Below are positions 1 through 11,819 of a DNA stretch of 64,000 bases, piece by piece. The position numbers were made by a program, and so were the translations under genes. This stretch comes from Schistocerca nitens (lineage: Eukaryota; Arthropoda; Insecta; Orthoptera; Acrididae): assembly GCF_023898315.1 (NCBI RefSeq), contig NC_064622.1:358155234-358219233 (forward strand), in the 5' to 3' direction. The notes below the pieces were generated by a model. The model saw only the letters and a program-made list of their open reading frames with translations, searched no databases and was not told the DNA's origin. Within the stretch, counting starts at the first letter, position 1. Every line of letters begins with the position of its first letter.

Positions 1-29
1 AGAACTGTACAGTTTTAATTAATTTAGTG

Positions 30-381
30 AAACGTCCTGGCAGATTAAAACTGTGTGCCGGACCGAGACTCGAACTCGGCACCTTTGCATTTTGCGGGCA
101 ACTGCTCTACCAACTGAGCTACCAAAGCACGACTCACGCCCCGTCCTCACAGCTCCTACCTTCCAAACTTTACAGAAGCTCTCCTGCGTACCTAGCACTC
201 CTGAAAGAAAGGATATTGCGGAGAGATGGCTTAGCCACAGCCTGGGGGATGTTTGGTAGAGCACTTGCCCGCCAAAGGCAAAGGTCCCGAGTTCGAGTCT
301 CGGTCCGGCACACAATTTTAATCTGCCAGGAAGTTTCATATCAGCACACACTCCGCTGCAGAGTGAAAATATCATTCTGGA
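30..381. mobile_element. tRNA-derived hairpin retroposon, family A copy 1
   Basis: The two ends are inverted copies of one tRNA-like module (B-box-like GGTTCGAGTCTC-type core, with AACTTCCTGGCAG-like sequence outside it), separated by about 130 bp of family-specific sequence. The element lies between imperfect 12-bp direct repeats (18-29 and 382-393, one mismatch), as expected for LINE-driven insertion. It shares its arms and the ATTCTGGA terminus with 48888-49088 and 61624-62196. Open frames here merely read through the tRNA-like module and are not genes. The repeat pairing and TSD are seen directly; retroposition is inferred. Confidence 0.75.
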
Positions 382-393
382 ATTAATTCAGTG

Positions 394-593
394 GTTGCAT
401 TTTTAGGTATACCATCACCTAATTACACTTCTGGAATGAGTTCACATGAACTATAAATGACTTACTTGCAATCAGTCTCCACTTTATCACAGTATCTATG
501 AGGATGTGCTAAAAAGCAATGCCTCCGCGTAGTTTTTAAATAAAACAAACCTTATTGACATTCTACATCATTTTCTCCTTGTCTACATATTTA
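394..593. other. spacer, nothing recognised
   Basis: AT-rich sequence between the hairpin retroposon and the left end of the first mariner. No coding frame, tRNA-like box or repeat was recognised. Confidence 0.4.
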
Positions 594-698
594 AGAGGGT
601 GGTTTGAAAAATTCTGGTAATCACTGGGAGAGGTCGGCGTTAGCGCAACGAGTTGTTCACGTGATAATAATTGGACTGTTGCCTGCAAACACGTGCCA

Positions 699-861
699 AA
701 TGGCTCTGAGCACTATGGGACTTAACATCTATGGTCATCAGTCCTCTAGAACTTAGAACTACTTAAACCTAACTAACCTACGGACAGCACACAACACCCA
801 GCCATCACGAGGCAGAGAAAATCCTTGACCCCGCCGGGAATCGAACCCGGGAACCCGGGCG
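699..861 (-). mobile_element. SINE, variant with glycine-tRNA-like head
   Basis: Minus-strand SINE with the common locust body (ACTTAAACCTAACTAACC on the plus strand) but a different head: the B box reads GGGTTCGATTCCCGGCGG on the minus strand. The head is truncated compared with 53531-53742. Flanked by an 11-bp TSD, AACACGTGCCA, at 688-698 and 862-872. It is inserted in the 5' part of a mariner. Confidence 0.85.
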
Positions 862-927
862 AACACGTGCCAGGTCAGTGCTCTTGGAAAAGAGCGGTGG
901 TTGTTGTTCCCGCGTCGTGATTTGGGA

Positions 928-1546
928 AGATGGAAAAAAATCGAGATTCGAGCAGTGATTAAGTACTTCGTAAAGAAAGGCATGAAAGCAAAGGACATTC
1001 AGGCTGATTTCCAGAATACACTAGGAGACTCCTTCATATTCAACAGAGGCCGAGTGGACAAATGAATTTAAATTTGGTCGGGAGAGCTTAGATGATGATC
1101 CGCTCTGTGGTCGGCCAATGTGTGTCACTACTCCATAAATCATTGCAAAAGTGCACAAAATGGTCATGGAGGATCGCCGATTGAAATTGCAAGAAATTGC
1201 TAACGCTTGCCAGATGTCATCTGAAAGGGTATATCACGTGTTAACTGAAGAATTAGAAATGAAAAAATTATCTGCAAGATGGGTGCCGCAACAAGACAAT
1301 GCGCGCCCGCACACATGTGCCGTCGCCATGGCAGAATTACACGAACTAAGGTATGAATTGTTGCTGCACTCGCCTTCTTCACTTGATATGGCTCCGTCAG
1401 ACTTCCATCTCTTCCCAAAACTGAAATTTTTTATTGGTGGACGAAGATTCACTTCAAACGAACAATTGATAACCGGAGTTGACAACTATTTTGCAGGCCT
1501 GGAGGAAACTCACTTCCGAGATAGGATGAAGTGCATTAATGTATGA
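928..1546 (+). pseudogene. mariner transposase pseudogene
   Basis: The N-terminal helix-turn-helix part starts near 928 (frame reading IEIRAVIKYFVKKGMKAKDI) but is broken by stops and shifts before 1150. The open part at 1151-1546 keeps a second HTH segment, the linker KKLSARWVP, then jumps directly to QQDNARPHT and LDMAPSDFHLFP. The second and third catalytic aspartates (DNARPH and APSD) are therefore present, but the segment with the first aspartate (normally near TGDE) is deleted. It is non-functional. Mariner transposases cut and paste the element at TA; this copy could only be mobilised in trans. Confidence 0.85.
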
Positions 1547-1639
1547 GGAGACTACATTGAAAAATAAAAAAGTTTCAGTGATGTAAGTACTTTTTTTCTA
1601 TTTCGTTCCCAGAACTTTTCTAACCATCCTCGTAGTTTT

Positions 1640-2120
1640 CAACGTCGTCACTCTGGTGACGAACACATTACTCCCAACGAGAGACCAGTTTGTTGGAGCC
1701 GTCAATCTAGAATGTCACCTCACTTCTGCCTGCACCACTTCATCACTGTCAACGTAAAGTCCTCGAAGGTATTCTCTAAGTTTTGAAAACGATGAAAATC
1801 GGATGGGGCTTAGTCCGAACTGTGTCCGTGATCGATGGCAGTGAACCCAAACTGTTCGACTGTTGCAGATTTGTTTGTGTCATCCGACGACTTTCTCTGA
1901 CGAGTTCATCAATCAGCTGCCGATGAGTCTCTTCGGTTGCTTTACGCGGTTTTCCACTCAGACCTGCCACACATATTGAGGTTACCGTCACCGTTACCTC
2001 CATTACGAGTACGAACAACACAACACCGCCTACGGCTTTTATTCTTCTACGAATTTCAGTTGGAGGCTCGTTTCTTGCGGTTAGAAATTCCACTGCAGTA
2101 CGCTGTTCCTCACGCACCAA
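1640..2120 (-). pseudogene. mariner-like transposase N-terminal relic
   Basis: Read on the minus strand from about 2120, the frame begins with LVREEQRTAVEFLTARNE and TEIRRRIKAV, resembling the first HTH domain of SETMAR-type mariner transposases. Downstream, fragments resembling the GRTS..DEERSGRP linker region appear in shifted frames. No terminal repeats or catalytic motifs were found. The match is by eye and the assignment is tentative. Confidence 0.4.
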
Positions 2121-2216
2121 CGTTACACAAAAAAAGCCATGTTACACGGTACAAATCGGAGCCCTCTAGCGGCAGTGCGTTGCAACTTGCATCTGCGAAG
2201 CGGGGAAGTCGACTGA

Positions 2217-3346
2217 CAAGGGAACCTCCCCATCGTACCCCCCTCAGATTTAGTTATAAATTGACACAGTGGATAGGCCTTGAAAAACTGAACATAGATC
2301 AATCGAGAAAACAGGAAGAAGTTGTGTGGAACTATGAAAAAATAAGCAAAATATACAAACTGAGTAGTCCAAGTGTAAGATATGCAACATCAAGGACAAT
2401 GTAAGCTGAGGAGCGCCGTGGTCCCGTGGTTAGAGTGAGCAACTGTGAAACGGGAGGTCCTGGGTTCGAGTCCTCCCTCGAGTAAAAATTTCACTTACTT
2501 TATTTTCGCAAAGTTACGATCTCACCGTTCATTCATTGACGTCTCTGTTCACTGTAATAAGTTTAGTGTCTGTGTTTTTCGACCGCACCGCAAAACCGTG
2601 CGATTAGTAGACGAAAGGACGTGCCTCTCCAATAGGAACCGAAAACATTTGATCGCAAATTCATAGGTCAACCGATTCCTCCACAGGAAAACACGTCTGA
2701 AATATTCTATACGACACTGGTGACGGCATGTTGTCGACCCACCTAACTTGCACACGTGGCGAATGGGTAAAAAGATTCTTCTACCTTGCCCGATTTAGGT
2801 TTTCTTGTGGATGTGATAATCACTCCCAAAAAAGTGATGAAAACGTAAGAGTTTGTCACATAAACCGCAACAAATGAATGCAACAGTTTCACAGTCGCAC
2901 CGTTTTCCCTATGCTCTGTCAAAACATATGTTTTTTACGTTTTAAAATGTTTCCGTGTGTAGACCGTCAAATCCTGCATATGTCCAAGCAAATCTGAACA
3001 TGTCCTGGAATTTTGGAGAGCGAAGTTGATTATGTGTGAGTGCCTGAACTTTGATAATTGTCTGAAAATTAAACTTTTCACTCGAGAGAAGATTTGAACC
3101 AAGGACCTCTCGATCCGCAGCTGCTCACGCTAACCATGGGACCACGGCGCTCGTAAACCAACAGCCCCCTTGATGTTGCTTACCTTCCGCATGGACTACT
3201 CAGTTTGTATATTTTGCTTATTTTTTTCATAGTTCCATACAACTTCTTCCTGTTTTCTCGATTGATCTGTGTTCAGTTTTTCATGGCCTATCCCTGTGCC
3301 AACTTATAACTAAATCTGAGGGGGGTGCGATGGGGAGGTTCCCTTG
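2217..3346. mobile_element. fold-back element with ~280-bp inverted arms carrying tRNA-like sequence
   Basis: The left arm (2217-2500) and right arm (3065-3346) are inverted copies beginning CAAGGGAACCTCCCC. Each arm includes a tRNA-like segment with a B box (GGGTTCGAGTCCTCCC at about 2462-2477, and its complement at about 3090-3105). The ~565-bp centre shows no conserved frame. I recall this repeat as very common in Schistocerca, which is knowledge from memory and was not checked here. No clear TSD was seen. Confidence 0.75.
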
Positions 3347-4564
3347 TGAGTAACACGGATGACATGTAATACCCCAGCCTACTTGGAGATCACAATCAAA
3401 ACTCCGGAGGCATTACTTTTCAGCTCGTAACAAACTGCCTAATGAAACAGTTACAGGCTTGTGTCTAAAGCGTGACCTATTCAAAGAGACAATGACATAC
3501 AGAGCAACGGCCGCTAATTTTTCATATCACTTCCTACCTGCTTAGCATCCTTTAACGTTCTCACAGTTTTGCGTCAGTGCAGTTTACACACGCTAAGACA
3601 GAAGCTAATACTTACCATTAGACAATCAGACTGAAAGTTTTATATTTTAGAAAATGCTACAGAAACTTTGGATTGAATCTGAATGCTACCTTTTAAATGA
3701 AATTTGAGAAAGCGGGAACACTTCATTTACTGCCAGCGTAGATTGTATATATTGGAAATGGTTCTTTATACTTCAATAAATTTAAGAAAGATGTCAGAAC
3801 AAAACCGTTACTGTTTTAACCACTCAAAGAAGAACAACAGAAATTAGGAACTAGCAATGCACAAGAATGATCACAGCTGTGAATCGGGACTGGTAATTTA
3901 GCGTTTCTCTGTACCGTCAATGAACAAATGTTGAATGGACTCCGTTCACAGAAAAAGAGATAGACATTAGAGCTTCAATAAGAAGGTAGTTTGCAGTCAT
4001 TTAACCACGTTGAAATTATTACGTCATTTATCGTTCAATTTTAGGGGAAAACACTAATCTTCGCCCAGTTACAAAAATAAATTAAAGCAAATATCAGCTC
4101 TTTCCCTATGAGTGTGAGATTCAGGCTCAGTTAACAGGTGCTCAGACATGTTGCGTCTTCTTGCACAGCTCACGTACCATTTACACGTTCTGCTTTCTTG
4201 TATGGCTTTTTAGGTGCAATTACGATTGCAACTGCTGTACTTATTACAGGACATCAGTCCAAGGTAAACAGTCATCATCTAGAGTAGAGTGCAGCCACAT
4301 GTTGTCTGATCTAAGATTTCTTCTTGCCTTGAACGCAGTGCAGAACAGCTATGTGTTTCCGTGAGCACACGCCATTACGATCTGTTAACTACAGAGCTTT
4401 TTGTGCGTGAGCGCCAATCTGCAGCACCCATCAACCTCACAGTGGGTTCTCAGACTCACTGCGTCTACGTACACCCAAAGATTTACAAATTATCTATCCA
4501 ACGAGTGTGACATTACACATTAAACTGACAACTACAAATTCTGTGGTGTAATTACTAATCCTTT
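3347..4564. other. AT-rich spacer, nothing recognised
   Basis: About 1.2 kb with no convincing coding frame or repeat. The 67-codon frame at 4161-4364 has no recognisable motif. Confidence 0.4.
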
Positions 4565-4576
4565 CTACAGGTACAA

Positions 4577-4776
4577 AAAAATGGTTCAAATGGCTCTGAG
4601 CACTATGGGACTCAACTGCTGTGGTCATAAGTCCCCTAGAACTTAGAACTACTTAAACCTAACTAACCTAAGGACATCACACACATCCATGCCCGAGGCA
4701 GGATTCGAACCTGCGACCGTAGCGGTCGTGCGGTTCCAGAATGTAGCGCCTTTAACCGCTCGGCCACTCCGGCGGC
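4577..4776 (-). mobile_element. SINE, Ser/Leu-tRNA-like head, full length
   Basis: Minus-strand SINE. The head contains TGGCCGAGCGG (A-box-like) and GGTTCGAATCCTGCC (B box) with a long variable-arm-like hairpin, as in class II tRNAs. The tail ends in an A-rich stretch (T-run complement at 4576-4583). A perfect 12-bp TSD, CTACAGGTACAA, lies at 4565-4576 and 4777-4788. It has the structure of a Pol III-transcribed, LINE-mobilised retroposon. Confidence 0.9.
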
Positions 4777-4788
4777 CTACAGGTACAA

Positions 4789-5374
4789 TTTACGTAGCAA
4801 AACAATATAGCATTTAAGTTACAGTAGTCGTATAGAATCGATAAATAAATTAAACAGTGTTAGATAAATAGAAAGATATTTGACAAAATAAATATCGAGC
4901 TGTGTTAGACGTCCGTAAATTGGCAGTGTAGCTACGTTACGAAGTCACCATCAAGTGCTCAAGGCGAGCATTGTAATTTGCCACCCATCATCAGTCGAGT
5001 AGACACTAGTTTTCTTAATCTCTCGTCCGACTGTCATTCCACACTTCATAACGTCCACAAACAAAATTCATTCAATGTCACAGAAAACAGTAGCCATTGT
5101 TGGATGTTATAAACCCAGTGGTGAATGCTAGCTAGTTAACTGAAGATCAGGCTGTGGGATCGGTGTTGCTTGCCCAATATCAGCGCAGTGGAGTGGCACC
5201 ACATGCGGGCACAGCACGATACCTGCTGGGGAAGCACTTTAGATCAACATACCATTACCCTCCACAGCCATCCACCAGCATGCAACACTCCATTGTGGTC
5301 CTCAGCCTAGAGAAGTGTAACATACTGCCGAACCAACGCTGGTAAGTGAGAACATAATAATCGTTTCATCAACG
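4789..5374. other. spacer, nothing recognised
   Basis: No supported gene or repeat; the 63-codon frame at 5154-5345 shows no motif. Confidence 0.35.
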
Positions 5375-6225
5375 ATAATGGAAAATGCTGCTATCGTAGC
5401 CCAAAAATGGCGAATATGTCCTGGGCAGAGGTAGGGATATAAAAGAAGGCAGTTTCAAAGATATTTAAATCAGAGCATCTTCAAATATTCACCCTTTTTT
5501 ACATGTTAGTATTAGTACCCATGTCATGTAATATGATGCTTCGCATCAGGTAAAGTGATACATAATGTCATGTCGTATAACATGACACATGCCATCATGT
5601 CGTCCAGCATGGCATTTGTGATATGATACAATATGACACAACGTGTCATTGAAGTCTAGGATGCATGCATCTCCACTTAGGGATACTCCCATTATAGATA
5701 TACCCCCAGTCTAGGATACTGGCTGTTGTAGATGTATTCCACTTTGGGGAAAAAAATCATGCCCCCCACCCCACCGCTCAGAAATCTGGGGTTGGATTTA
5801 TGCTTGGGAGATGGGAGGGAGGGGGGCGCTAAAACAGTGTTTTGAAGTTTTATCCCCGCAGAAAAACGTTTTCAGCCATTACATGTATGCTCTTCAGCCA
5901 TAAGATGCCATATGATATATTATACAGTATATTGTTTACTACCATTGGTGAATGTTCTGGATTCTGGGCAAAGAATCGGAGACTTAAGCCTATAAATGGT
6001 AAGATGTAGGTGTGCCAACACCTTTCAGCTAAAAGAGCTCACTATGATAGGAAAATAAATTTAACTAGTAAGGAAAGCGCGAACACGTCAAGATAATTTT
6101 GATTTAAAGGTCCCTGAAGCCGCCTGATAAGTCAAAAAGCTAGTTACCTTCTTTTACATCCCTAACTCTACCCAGAACATATTCGGATTATTGTGCTATG
6201 ATAGGAGCATTTTTCATTCTGCTTC
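5375..6225. repeat. diverged inverted repeat
   Basis: About 100 bp at 5375-5480 (including TAGGGATATAAAAGAAGG) matches, in inverted orientation and with many differences, about 6085-6225 (CCTTCTTTTACATCCCTA). The centre holds simple ATGACA/TGTCAT-rich sequence at 5520-5650. It is probably an old fold-back element; its boundaries are unclear. Confidence 0.5.
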
Positions 6226-7454
6226 CCAACTTCCACTCGACCAGAATTTTGACATTAGATCGCCATAGTTTGACAGTCGATGTAGATTTTTGTTGACTCG
6301 GGCGATGACTGCTCCGGTATAGGTATTTTATTGTCTTTAGAATTTTAATGCTTGACTTTGGCATCGTTAGTCTGGCTCCTCTACGGTAACGAGCCTGCTA
6401 TGATTGAACCTATCCATCCAGTATAGCCTACTGTGTTCTCAGAGCAGAAAAACCTCAACATCACGTTAAGGTCACATGCTTAGAGGAGGTCTTTTGTCTC
6501 ACCTTTCGTGTTTTCAGTTTTCAGTTTTCATTAATTTTATTACTTTTTTTAATTTTTTCAAACTTCGTTTACATTTCATTGGTTTTTAATTTTTTTGTTT
6601 ATACTTACGATTAGAGACATGTTATTCATGTAAGCATGAGACAGTATACGCAAACCTATAAAAATAACCATAAATACTTCAAACACTATACAAATTAACA
6701 GCAAACGTAAATACGATACGGAAAGAAATATTAAATGCTGTGCGAAGCTTATGATAATAATGCATGTAAATACTTTTATGACGTAGATAATCTTACGATA
6801 CGCCTATATTACATGGATAAACTTACATAAAAGTTTACTAAATCGCAAGATGAACTATTCGCGCAACAAATAATAAACTATTGACAAGCATACATCTTGT
6901 TATTATCTATTTACCGAAAATTCTTGTCATTGTTTATTTAAAATATTGCAACACCAAAACTCAACTTTAAGAAACCGTCGCTTTCGCTGTCGTGAATAAC
7001 TGTGGTGCCCAATTTTGCAACAACCAATCTGAATTAAGTATGATTATTATTGGCTGAAATAAGCAGAAGAACTTCGAAACAACGTAAGCACTACAAAATA
7101 CTATCAACTTTTTAATCCTGTCCGAAAATAAATTTTCTACTGGGCAGCATAGCAGTTCCTGAAGCAAACGCATAAAACATTTTCTATTCGTTAGAAATAA
7201 GGTAACCTTTTTCTGACAATTACTTTTATAGCAATTTTCGTGTTAGTTTAATTTGTGCTTGGTCATGGATAAAGCTGCAAACAATATACCATTTTGTTTA
7301 GGGCTGGGCATAATTCTGGTCTGCTATATCCATTGTTTTGAATGTCCAACGATTTTTCGATGATTTTAAACCACTGGCGAATAAAATCTTTAATGTATAA
7401 ACAACGAAATGATAATCAACTGTAATAACCATGTTTTAATTATATCCAAATGCA
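6226..7454. other. AT-rich spacer, nothing recognised
   Basis: AT-rich with short T-runs around 6540-6600. No coding or RNA feature was recognised; the 68-codon minus frame at 6967-7173 has no motif. Confidence 0.4.
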
Positions 7455-7455
7455 G

Positions 7456-7697
7456 TGCTTGGTTGGTTAGCTGATTTAGGGGAGGAGACCAAACAGCGAT
7501 GTCATCGGTCTCATCGGATTATGGAAGGAAAGGGAAGGAAGTCGGCCGTGCCTTGTCAAAGGAACGATCCCGGCATTTGCCTGAAGCAATTTATGGAAAT
7601 CACGGAAAACCTAACTCACGATGACTGGGCGCGGGATTGAAACGTCGTCCTCCCGAATGCGAGTCCAGTGCGCTAACGACTGCGCCACCTCGCTCGG
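7456..7697 (-). mobile_element. tRNA-derived SINE, second locust family (SINE-L)
   Basis: The minus-strand tRNA-like head is at the right edge (GAGGTGGCGCAGTCGTTAGC, complement of about 7670-7690). It is followed by a body containing the complement of ATCACGGAAAACCTAA. The same family is split in two at about 41165-41290 and 42079-42215. The B box is mutated. The 61-codon plus frame across it is fortuitous. Confidence 0.7.
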
Positions 7698-7904
7698 TGA
7701 ATACAGTGCTCAAAATCCAAGTAATTTCTACGAAACGCAGTTTCATGAGCAAACGCATGATTTTTAGCGAGTAAGAGCCGAACAATGAAAGATTTTTGCA
7801 AACGCTTCTTATAATTACGTCAAGAATATATTTTTTACTATCATTTGTATCGCTCTGAACTGTCTCAACACGTGCGATTCGTGTAAAACCAGATTTTATT
7901 GGCA

Positions 7905-8425
7905 GTTTATGTACAAGTTTAGACTGCTGTATCGTGACAACGGATAAAGCTTTCACAAAACAAAATGACAATCATTAATTATATATATTTATCTACCTTC
8001 CTACAAAATATGAACTGATTCGAACAAATTTGTAGCATAGAAGTGGTGAGTGTAAAAAATCTCACAGAGACTTTTTTTTGCACGTAAAATCCGAAGGAAG
8101 CTAAATTTTTGAAAGCGCCTTTTCTGTAGCATTTTTTAATTTATTGATCTGATTCACTTTAAACCATTTCCGCGCATTCAGTTCACATAAGAATGAGTTT
8201 TACGTGCTACGTTTAACTAGCCTTTAAACCAACGTATCTCGACAACGGATAATGATTATTGTCTAAAAAAATTGTTTCGACTTTATCCATTTATGTTCCT
8301 TTGTGCCAAGTTTGAACTGATTCGTACAAGTTTAAAAGTAGTGAAGTGGCGCGCTTGGAAAACCTCCTAGGAGCGTGTGTTTTTTCACGTAAAATCCGAA
8401 CGAAGCAAGATTTTTTCAAACAGTT
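7905..8425 (+). repeat. two diverged tandem units of ~305 bp
   Basis: Unit 1 (about 7905-8125) and unit 2 (about 8215-8425) share, in the same order, GACAACGGATAA, TGAACTGATTCG and CACGTAAAATCCGAA with spacer sequence between. Identity is modest. No frame is preserved, so this looks like an old tandem duplication or an unknown repeat. Confidence 0.45.
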
Positions 8426-8811
8426 AAAACTTATCTGTGATCAAAGTCCAATACACTAGTGGACCAAATTTGAGCCGTCAGTGTAGCTCCAGTCCGGAGT
8501 TATTTAAAGGTGACTCGTTTCCTAAATAAAATCCGAGCGGTGCACTTATAAATTGTGCCACTAGCTGAGCAATAATTTCAGTTCAGTTAATATCTTTTGC
8601 AAAAAGAACTAATCGATTCAGACAATTTGCCCGGGCATTATCTCCGGTTCGGTTCGTCTTTCAAAGCTTGCTTAATGTATTGTAACACAGCCTCAGTAAG
8701 ATAAATGTTAGTATGGGTATAAAAATGGTCGCTCTCCCGGGCTAAACCAAAAACTGTTTACCCCATGTTCCTAGCTAGGAAGCGTGCAGCAGGACTGTGC
8801 CCGTCACCCAG

Positions 8812-8832
8812 CCCCCCCCCCCCCCCCCCCCC
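8812..8832 (+). repeat. poly-C tract
   Basis: An uninterrupted run of 21 C, low-complexity sequence between unrelated flanks. Its length should be read with caution because such runs are prone to sequencing error. Confidence 0.8.
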
Positions 8833-8862
8833 TCCGCTCCAAAGATCGAATCACGATTCTGC

Positions 8863-9047
8863 GCCGTCCGCTGTGGTCGAGCGGTTCTAGGCGATTCAGT
8901 CTGGAACCGCGTTGCTGCTACGGTCGCAGGTTCGAATACTGCCTCGGTCATGGATGTGTGTGATGTCCTTAGGTTAGTTAGGTTCTAAGTCTAGGGGACT
9001 GATAACCTTAGATGTTAAGTGCTTAGAACCGTTTGAAGCATTTGAAA
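8863..9047 (+). mobile_element. SINE, Ser/Leu-tRNA-like head
   Basis: Plus-strand copy with head TGGTCGAGCGG and a mutated B box (GGTTCGAATACTGCC), followed by the usual body. An 8-bp direct repeat, GATTCTGC, lies at 8855-8862 and 9048-9055. It ends immediately before a Tc1-like element. Confidence 0.8.
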
Positions 9048-9075
9048 GATTCTGCTCGCAATCTTTGCGTACATA

Positions 9076-10455
9076 CACTACTGGCCATTAAAATTGCTCC
9101 ACCAAGAAGAAATGCAGATGATAAACGGGCATTCATTGGACAAATATATTATACTAGAACTGACATTACATTTTCACGCAATTTGGGGGGACAGATCCTG
9201 AGAAATCAGTACCCAGAACAACAACCTCTGGCCGTAATAACGGCCTTGATACGCCTGTGCATTGATTCAAACAGAGCTTCCATGGCGTGTACAGGTACAG
9301 CTGCCCATGCAGCTTCAACACGATATCACAGTTGATCAAGAGTAGCGACTGGCGTATTGTGACGAGCCAGTTGCTCGGCCGCCATTGACCAGACATTTCA
9401 ATTTGTGAGAGATCTGGAGAATGTGCTGGACAGGGCAGCAGTCGAACATTTTCTGTATCCGCAAAGGCCCGTACAGGACCTGCAACATGCGGTCGTGCAT
9501 TATCCTGCTAAAGTGTAGGCTTTAGCAGGGATCGAATGAACGGTAGAGCCACGGGTCGTAACACATCTGAAATGTAACGTCCACTGTTCAAAGTGCCGTC
9601 AATGCGAACAAGAGGTGACCGAGACGTGTAACCAATGACACCCCATACCATCACGCCGGGTGATACGCCAATATGGCGATGACGAATACACGCTTCCAAT
9701 GTGCGTTCACCGGGATGTCGCCAAACACGGATGCGACCATCATGATTCTGTAAATAGAACCTGGATTCATCCGAAAAAATGACGTTTTACCATTCGTGCA
9801 CCCAGGTTCGTCGTTGAGTACGCCATCGCAGCGTTAAAGGTAACCGCAGCCATGATCTCCGAGCTGATACTCCATGCTGCTCCAAACGTCGTCGAACTGT
9901 TCGTACAGATGGTTGTTTTCTTGCAAACGTCCCGATCTGTTGACTCAGGGATCTGGACGTGACTGCACGATCCGTTACAGCCATGCGGATAAGATGCCTG
10001 TCATCTCGACTGCTAGTGATAGGAGGCCGTTGGGATCCAGCACGGCGTTCCGTATCACCCTCCTGAACCCACCTATTCCATATTCTGCTAACAGTCATTG
10101 GATCTCGACCAACGAGAGCACCAATGTCGCGGTACGATACACCGCAATCGCGATGGGCTACTATCCGACCTTTATCAAAATCGGAAACGTGATGGTACGC
10201 ATTTCTCGTCCTTACACGAGTCATCACAACAACGTTTCACCAGGCAACGCCGGTCAATTGCTGTTCGTGTATGAGAAATCGGTTGGAAGCTTTCCACATG
10301 TCAACACGCTGTATGTGTCGCTACCGGCGCCAACCTAGTGTGAATGCTCTGAAGAGGTAATCATTTGCATATCACAGCATCTTCTTCCTGTCGGTTAAAT
10401 TTCGCGTCTGTTGCACATCATCTTCGTGGTGTAACAATTTTAATGGCCAGTAGTG
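9076..10455 (-). mobile_element. Tc1-like element, full length but decayed
   Basis: Flanked by TA (9074-9075, 10456-10457). Terminal inverted repeats of about 28 bp begin CACTACTGGCCATTAAAATT and differ at two positions. At 1,380 bp it has the normal length for Tc1 elements. The transposase is on the minus strand and broken. Confidence 0.9.
9200..10227 (-). pseudogene. Tc1-like transposase pseudogene (DD34E type)
   Basis: Read from 10227 downwards. The first 146 codons stay open and carry the paired-like HTH DNA-binding region (FDKGRIVAHRDCGVSYRDIG, then a second helix block ending ARRSWLRLPLT). The first catalytic segment FSDESRF-like lies out of frame near 9770-9785. A second open block at 9508-9699 has PGVMVWGVIGYTSRSPLV. 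QDNARPHVA and SPDLSQIE motifs can be read in shifted frames near 9400-9500, with 34 residues between D and E. Several frameshifts make it inactive. Confidence 0.85.
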
Positions 10456-10504
10456 TACTTCTTACAGCACTTCAGCGCTGTTATCATAGCTTGTTGATCC
10501 ATCT

Positions 10505-10714
10505 TTAGAATGCAATACAGCAACGAGTTTGGGTGCATGGAATTGACGATTCCTTGATGGGTTTCTGGTGATATGTGACACGAAATGTCAACATGCGGAT
10601 CGCATAATTCCATGAATTGCAGACCCGTGGCTTGTGGCCGAGGAACCGGCGTCCAGTAGAGTCCCAGATATGTTCCACCGGGTTCACATCAGGCAAACCT
10701 GGTGGCCAGGCCAT
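10505..10714 (-). pseudogene. Tc1-like transposase C-terminal relic
   Basis: A minus-strand frame contains LPDVNPVEHIWDSTGRR, matching the third catalytic motif of Tc1 transposases (SPDxNPIEHxWD) with the glutamate kept. Nothing upstream of it is preserved because a SINE (10726-10915) follows directly. Confidence 0.65.
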
Positions 10715-10725
10715 CTATGTTAGTT

Positions 10726-10915
10726 GAAATGGCTCTGAGCACTATGGGACTTAACATTTGAGATCATCAGTCCCCTAGAACTTAGAACTACTTAAACCTA
10801 ACTAACCTAAGGCCATCACACACATCCATGCCCGAGGCAGGATTCGAACCTGAGACCGTAGCGATCGCGCGGTTCTAGACTGAAGCGCCTAGAACCGCTC
10901 TGCCACGCCGGCCGG
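10726..10915 (-). mobile_element. SINE, Ser/Leu-tRNA-like head
   Basis: Minus-strand full-length copy. An 11-bp TSD (CTATGTTAGTT / CTATGTGAGTT, one mismatch) lies at 10715-10725 and 10916-10926. Confidence 0.85.
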
Positions 10916-10929
10916 CTATGTGAGTTCAC

Positions 10930-11814
10930 TATCATGCTACTCGTATCATTGTGGCACGTTTGTATCCTTGTGACACATACACGCATCGACGTTGGGGGAG
11001 ATGCAGATGACCTACAGTAATGTTCACGTAGTCAACTATCATGGTGTCAGCGATTAGCCGTGGAATTGCAGGTGAGTTGCCCCAGTGGCCCAGTACTGCC
11101 AGGACTGGACTACGAACATGGTGGGGTGCAGGTTTTGAGCAGCCGTACTCCTGGGAGGTGGCATATTGCGACACGAGCATCCACCTCGTATAACAGGAAA
11201 CGTAATTCATCCGGCCATGCCACATGTTTCCACTGATTCACGGTCTAGTCCCGTATCGTTTACAGTCGTAACTGACGATGTCGCAGTGGCAGTATGGGGA
11301 ACGTAGGGGTGGTCTGCAGCAGACCTTATGTTTAACGAAGAGCGCTGTGTAAGTATGCTTCGAAGTCCTTATGCGCTGTCCAGTCACATTAATACGACTT
11401 CCGCAAAAAGCTTAAACAGCCACATTTTTCAACTCTGATCGCTGGGAAACGTGGAGGAAGAGAGTCGTTGAGATTCTGGAAGGTACCGACACGGAGGTGG
11501 ATTCATTTCGACTCCAGAGCCGTGACCAGCTGCGATAGGTTTCTTGGATGCGGACGCATGGCTTGAACATTTCGATCGAGGTGGTCGCACAGATTCTCGA
11601 TTAGTTTTAAATAAGAGAAGTTTGGTGGACAGAGGGGTAGAGTGTACTCATCCTGGCGCTCTCCGACCACATAAACTGCTACCTGTACCACACGGTGCAT
11701 TGTACTGCTGGTAGATCTCATCGCACCGAGGACATATGAACCTCCGGAGCAGGCGCCTGGTTCATGCTCCCATGATGACTGTTGCTTATCGCCGACGAAG
11801 GCTGTGGTTTGCAC
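10930..11814 (-). pseudogene. Tc1-like relic with C-terminal transposase fragment
   Basis: The minus frame at 11503-11814 ends with LKLIENLCDHLDRNVQAMRP and NLSQLVTALESK, the C-terminal part of a Tc1 transposase (PIENLWDxLDR...NLSQL). The neighbouring 11203-11480 is noncoding sequence that recurs at 20990-21180 (ATTCACGGTCTA ... GACGATGTCGCAG). This therefore belongs to a multicopy family represented here, at 21560-21760 and at 58985-59140. No TIRs were seen. Confidence 0.6.
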
Positions 11815-11819
11815 ACCAG

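Larger units (their letters stand above)
594..1632 (+). mobile_element. mariner element, decayed, with SINE insertion
   Basis: Flanked by TA (592-593 and 1633-1634). The first ~26 bp (AGAGGGTGGTTTGAAAAATT region) match, inverted and with a few mismatches, the right end ending in ACCATCCTCG. A SINE (699-861) sits in the left untranslated part with an 11-bp TSD. Without the insertion the element is about 865 bp, shorter than the usual ~1.3 kb mariner, because the middle of the transposase is deleted. Confidence 0.8.

Noticed and set aside
19-386. Frames of 118 and 119 codons on opposite strands
   Set aside because: They read through a palindromic tRNA-derived repeat. The same peptides recur at 61609-62192 and 48691-49160, so they reflect the repeat, not a gene.
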